Assembly: GCA_023395695.1 (NCBI GenBank)
Contig: JAEWYJ010000011.1
Span: 1-7,800, forward strand
DNA from: Bacillota bacterium
Lineage (GTDB): Bacteria > Bacillota > Clostridia > Oscillospirales > Ruminococcaceae
Length of the DNA stretch: 7,800 nucleotides
Direction of reading: 5' to 3'
Part shown: one piece after another, positions 5,860 to 7,800 of the stretch
How positions within the stretch are numbered: position 1 is the stretch's first letter
Layout: the number at the start of each line of letters is the position of its first letter
Program-made: the position numbers and the translations under genes
Notes under the pieces: generated by a model
What the model was told of the DNA's origin: nothing
The model's database searches: none
Seen by the model: only the letters and a program-made list of their open reading frames with translations

Positions 5860-6426
5860 TTGTTATTTCGTCTCGTATCGCCGGACCGGTTAAAGGTCGT
5901 TTTGACGGCGCAGGATGTGGAACAGGTGGGCATTGACTGGGAAAGCCAGGACACAGCCGAGGTTAAAAAGCTGCGGCGCTATCTGCTCGGCGTGCTGGCT
6001 CAGGCACAGTCACAGACCGACACTTCGTTTTTACTGCTGGGCGACCGTCTGCTCATCGAAATTTATCCCGAGGACGACGGCGGCGCAACGGTGTACTTTG
6101 TTATGGAGCAGAAGGAGACGCACACCTCCATCTGCGAACCGGTCATATTCAGCTTTGATGATGCCGAGGCGCTGATACGCGGTGCGCTGCAGCTATTTTC
6201 GCTGCATGGGCACCGCCTGCTGCAAAGCGCGCTCTATCGGCAGCAGGACAGCTGGCAGCTGATTATACGGCCTATGGACGGACAAAACGGCCCCGCGGTC
6301 AACCTGCTCTCGGAATACGGCCAGCGTGCCGAGGGCGGCAGCGTGCTGTGCGCCATAATAGAGGAGCACTGCAAGCCGATCATCCGCGAGCACGCCATCG
6401 ACATGCTGTCTTATTATTTTAGCTGA
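5860..6426 (+). CDS. mecA: MecA-like ClpC adaptor protein (NegA family)
   Basis: A 188-residue protein resembling MecA/YpbH adaptors (PF05389), which deliver substrates to the ClpCP protease. The N-terminal domain (about 1-80) starts LFRLVSPDRLKVVLTAQDV, like the MecA pattern of a short strand followed by KVxLTxxDL, and ends in LLIEIYPEDDGG (64-75). The C-terminal, ClpC-binding-type domain (about 92-188) shows VIFSFDDAEALI, SALYRQ, LLSEYG and EEHCKPIIREHAI in the family order. The chain is somewhat shorter than B. subtilis MecA (about 218), mainly in the central linker. I prefer TTG 5860 as start because of the ribosome binding site; ATG 5854 would add two residues. It diverges from rnfC and converges on rpe, so it is probably monocistronic. 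The target proteins are unknown. Confidence 0.8.
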   Translation: MLFRLVSPDRLKVVLTAQDVEQVGIDWESQDTAEVKKLRRYLLGVLAQAQSQTDTSFLLLGDRLLIEIYPEDDGGATVYFVMEQKETHTSICEPVIFSFDDAEALIRGALQLFSLHGHRLLQSALYRQQDSWQLIIRPMDGQNGPAVNLLSEYGQRAEGGSVLCAIIEEHCKPIIREHAIDMLSYYFS

Positions 6427-6433
6427 CACACGC

Positions 6434-7096
6434 CTAAAGCGCGGTCTGGGCCGCTTTACGAATATCAGAAATAGGCGCGGCATAGTCCTCAAAGCGGAAA
6501 ACCGCCGAACCCGCCACCAGAATATTGGCGCCTGCCTTTGCTACCAGCGGCGCTGTTGCAGCGTCGATGCCGCCATCCACCTGAATGTCAACGTTAAGCG
6601 CCAGCGCCTCGATGCGCCGGCGTATAGACGCAATTTTGGGCAGCATGTCCGGCATAAAGCGCTGCCCGCCAAAGCCGGGCTCCACCGTCATAACCAGAAC
6701 CATGTCGATATGCTCAAGATATGGGAACACCGCTTCGGCGGGTGTTTTAGGCTTTAGTGAAACGCCAACCTTGGCTCCGCTTTGGCGAATAACGCCAATT
6801 GTGCTTTGAACGTCGCAGCCGCACTCAACATGAAAGGTGATAATGTCGCTGCCAGCCTTGGCAAAAACAGGCGCATAGGTCAGCGGGTCGCTGATCATCA
6901 GGTGCACGTCCAGGGGCAGCGGGCTGATTTTTTTCAGCGATTCCACCACCGGCACGCCGATTGTAATATTCGGCACAAAATGCCCGTCCATAACGTCGAC
7001 GTGAACAAGGTCGGCGCCGCCCTTGGCAATGGCGCGCACCTCGCGCTCCAAATTGGCAAAGTCACTTGCCAGAATCGACGGGGAGATAAGAATCAT
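6434..7096 (-). CDS. rpe: Ribulose-phosphate 3-epimerase
   Basis: A 220-residue TIM-barrel enzyme interconverting ribulose-5-phosphate and xylulose-5-phosphate in the pentose phosphate pathway. Family motifs occur in order: ISPSILASDF (4-13), VHVDVMDGHFVPNI (31-44), DVHLMI (63-68), FHVE (88-91), MTVEPGFGGQRFMP (136-149) and VDGGI (173-177). The metal ligands His32, Asp34, His66 and Asp174 are all present, the two Asp being the catalytic pair, so the enzyme looks fully functional. The length is normal. The ATG start agrees with the family N-terminus and has GGGAGCGG upstream. It is read from its own promoters (7146-7201). Its stop is only 7 bp from that of the mecA-like gene on the other strand. 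Confidence 0.96.
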   Translation of the reverse strand: MILISPSILASDFANLEREVRAIAKGGADLVHVDVMDGHFVPNITIGVPVVESLKKISPLPLDVHLMISDPLTYAPVFAKAGSDIITFHVECGCDVQSTIGVIRQSGAKVGVSLKPKTPAEAVFPYLEHIDMVLVMTVEPGFGGQRFMPDMLPKIASIRRRIEALALNVDIQVDGGIDAATAPLVAKAGANILVAGSAVFRFEDYAAPISDIRKAAQTAL

Positions 7097-7145
7097 TAAA
7101 TTTTACCGCTCCCTTTTTTGGTTTGAAAATCTGTCATATTTTTAT

Positions 7146-7174
7146 ATTTTACCTTAAATGCCGCTAAAGGTCAA
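7146..7174 (-). promoter_or_regulatory. Promoter of rpe (proximal)
   Basis: On the minus strand TTGACC (7174-7169), a 17-nt spacer and TAAAAT (7151-7146) make a sigma-A-type promoter with one mismatch in each box. Transcription would start near 7139, giving a leader of about 43 nt before the rpe ATG. Confidence 0.7.
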
Positions 7175-7201
7175 TAAAATGTACCGGGCAATTCCTGTCA
7201 A
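7173..7201 (-). promoter_or_regulatory. Second, overlapping promoter upstream of rpe
   Basis: On the minus strand a consensus TTGACA (7201-7196), a 17-nt spacer and TTTATT (7178-7173, four of six -10 bases). Its -10 box overlaps the -35 box of the proximal promoter by two bases, so the two could not be occupied together. It is weaker than the proximal one at -10. Confidence 0.4.
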
Positions 7202-7386
7202 TGTTTTAGTGCAAAGCCCCCGCCAAGGCCAGTCCGCCAATTGCAAAAATTGTGGTTTCGGAAGGTCGGATCACACACCCCCGCCCCGGCAACGCATCAT
7301 AACAGCGCCTGACGGAAAACAGACGGCTGTCATTATTATTCCGGGCGGGTGCTCCGCATAAAACAGCCGCTTAAAAGCGAGGTTCA

Positions 7387-7424
7387 CATGCCGGGGCAAG
7401 GGGCATTGCATTTGCCCCGGCATG
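7387..7424. repeat. Perfect 13-bp inverted repeat (strong hairpin)
   Basis: CATGCCGGGGCAA (7387-7399) is repeated inverted as TTGCCCCGGCATG (7412-7424) with a 12-nt loop. Nine of the 13 pairs are G-C, so it would be very stable in RNA from either strand. No T-tract follows on either strand, which argues against a standard terminator. It may be part of a structured RNA, a repeat-type element or a protein site. Confidence 0.6.
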
Positions 7425-7444
7425 CCGGCGCGCATCTATGTGAT

Positions 7445-7527
7445 GCGGCGGGTAACGCGCGCGCGGGCGGGTCTAAGGACGCAAACAAGCTTTTAACCGG
7501 TTTGCGCCACCCGAACGCTGCCGCCGC
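7445..7527. other. Nested stems, possible structured RNA
   Basis: Three complementary pairs are nested around one axis: GCGGCGG (7445-7451) with CCGCCGC (7521-7527), CGGGT (7468-7472) with ACCCG (7509-7513), and CGCAAAC (7480-7486) with GTTTGCG (7500-7506). Together with the adjacent 13-bp hairpin this suggests a folded RNA of 150 nt or more, but GC-rich sequence yields such pairings by chance. I do not recognise a known RNA family. Confidence 0.3.
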
Positions 7528-7800
7528 TTAGCCTCACTGATATGTTATGCAATAAAAAGCAAAACGCCCAACTTCCATATTACGGTTCGCGTAAGTACAA
7601 TCGCATTTCTCCCCGCATAATTAACAGAACAGTGGCTTAACTCACATCGCATTATAATTAAGCCCTCTAAAAAATTTTTATCTTCTTATCAACACCCGTC
7701 AGAAACTAGCTCTCAGAAGAGTTTATTGGGTACTAAAAGCTATTATATGCACTTACTGATGTATAAATTTCAAATAACCCAGAACAATCAAATACGAGAA

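Larger units (their letters stand above)
7202..7800. other. 599-bp stretch without a recognisable gene
   Basis: No coding sequence with a start, ribosome binding site and recognisable product is seen. Positions 7202-7535 are GC-rich and contain a perfect 13-bp inverted repeat (7387-7424) and a nested fold (7445-7527). From about 7540 the base composition drops sharply: 7561-7800 is about 35% G+C by count. One plus-strand frame is open from 7621 to the window edge (60 codons) but shows no ribosome binding site. Minus-strand frames entering from the right edge close within about 22 codons. It may be intergenic DNA around an RNA gene or the remnant of an element. Confidence 0.5.

Noticed and set aside
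5796..5954. Longer N-terminus for rnfC, starting at 5954
   Set aside because: The extension has no RnfC similarity, lies antisense to the mecA-like gene, and AAGGAGG stands 7 nt before the ATG at 5795.
7471..7490. Resemblance of GTCTAAGGACGCAAAC to fragments of the c-di-GMP-I riboswitch
   Set aside because: The conserved pieces are in the wrong order, and the expected three-way junction and tetraloop receptor are not seen.
7158..7531. Two plus-strand open frames (7158-7361 and 7349-7531)
   Set aside because: They cover the rpe promoters and GC-rich hairpins, lack ribosome binding sites, and their translations resemble no family.
1..7800. CRISPR arrays, tRNA, rRNA or insertion sequences
   Set aside because: No regularly spaced direct repeats, no tRNA T-arm or rRNA-like segments, and no transposase motifs were seen.

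Overview
The window looks like a G+C-rich, anaerobic Gram-positive chromosome of the class Clostridia, possibly Oscillospirales/Ruminococcaceae. This rests on a MecA-type adaptor, a DUF4015 membrane-anchored protein, strong AGGAGG-type ribosome binding sites with some TTG/GTG starts, and clostridial Rnf gene order. The exact genus cannot be told from the sequence alone.

Layout from right to left, since most genes lie on the minus strand. Positions 7175-7800 contain no recognisable gene but hold a perfect 13-bp inverted repeat, a nested GC-rich fold and an AT-rich end. Two overlapping sigma-A-like promoters (7146-7201) read into rpe (6434-7096, ribulose-phosphate 3-epimerase). A MecA-like adaptor gene (5860-6426, plus strand) converges on rpe with only 7 bp between them, and diverges from the main operon across a 64-bp gap.

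The main operon (5795 down to 548) is rnfC - rnfD - rnfE - rnfA - DUF4015 protein - deoD. It is tightly packed: GTGA overlap C/D, 62-bp overlap D/E, ATGA overlap E/A, then 24- and 20-bp gaps. It ends in a clear rho-independent terminator (511-543). After a 428-bp gap with a few hairpins, the first 39 codons of a cytidine deaminase gene (cdd) run off the left edge, giving two nucleoside-salvage enzymes, deoD and cdd, close together.

The most unusual content is the Rnf-like set. Canonical Rnf is a six-subunit (C, D, G, E, A, B) ion-pumping ferredoxin:NAD+ oxidoreductase. Here rnfG and rnfB are absent and there is no room for them. All four cysteines that normally hold the [2Fe-2S] cluster between RnfA and RnfE are replaced (Asp, Gly, Ala, Ser by my alignment from memory). 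RnfC is about 90 residues short, lacks the N-terminal barrel domain and has lost the glycine-rich FMN/NADH motif, yet keeps both [4Fe-4S] cysteine sets. RnfD keeps the GAT threonine used for covalent FMN. All reading frames are intact with good ribosome binding sites, so this looks like a maintained, repurposed four-subunit Rnf derivative rather than a decaying one. Its function cannot be read from the sequence. Its co-transcription with a cell-surface DUF4015 protein and deoD is the only local clue.
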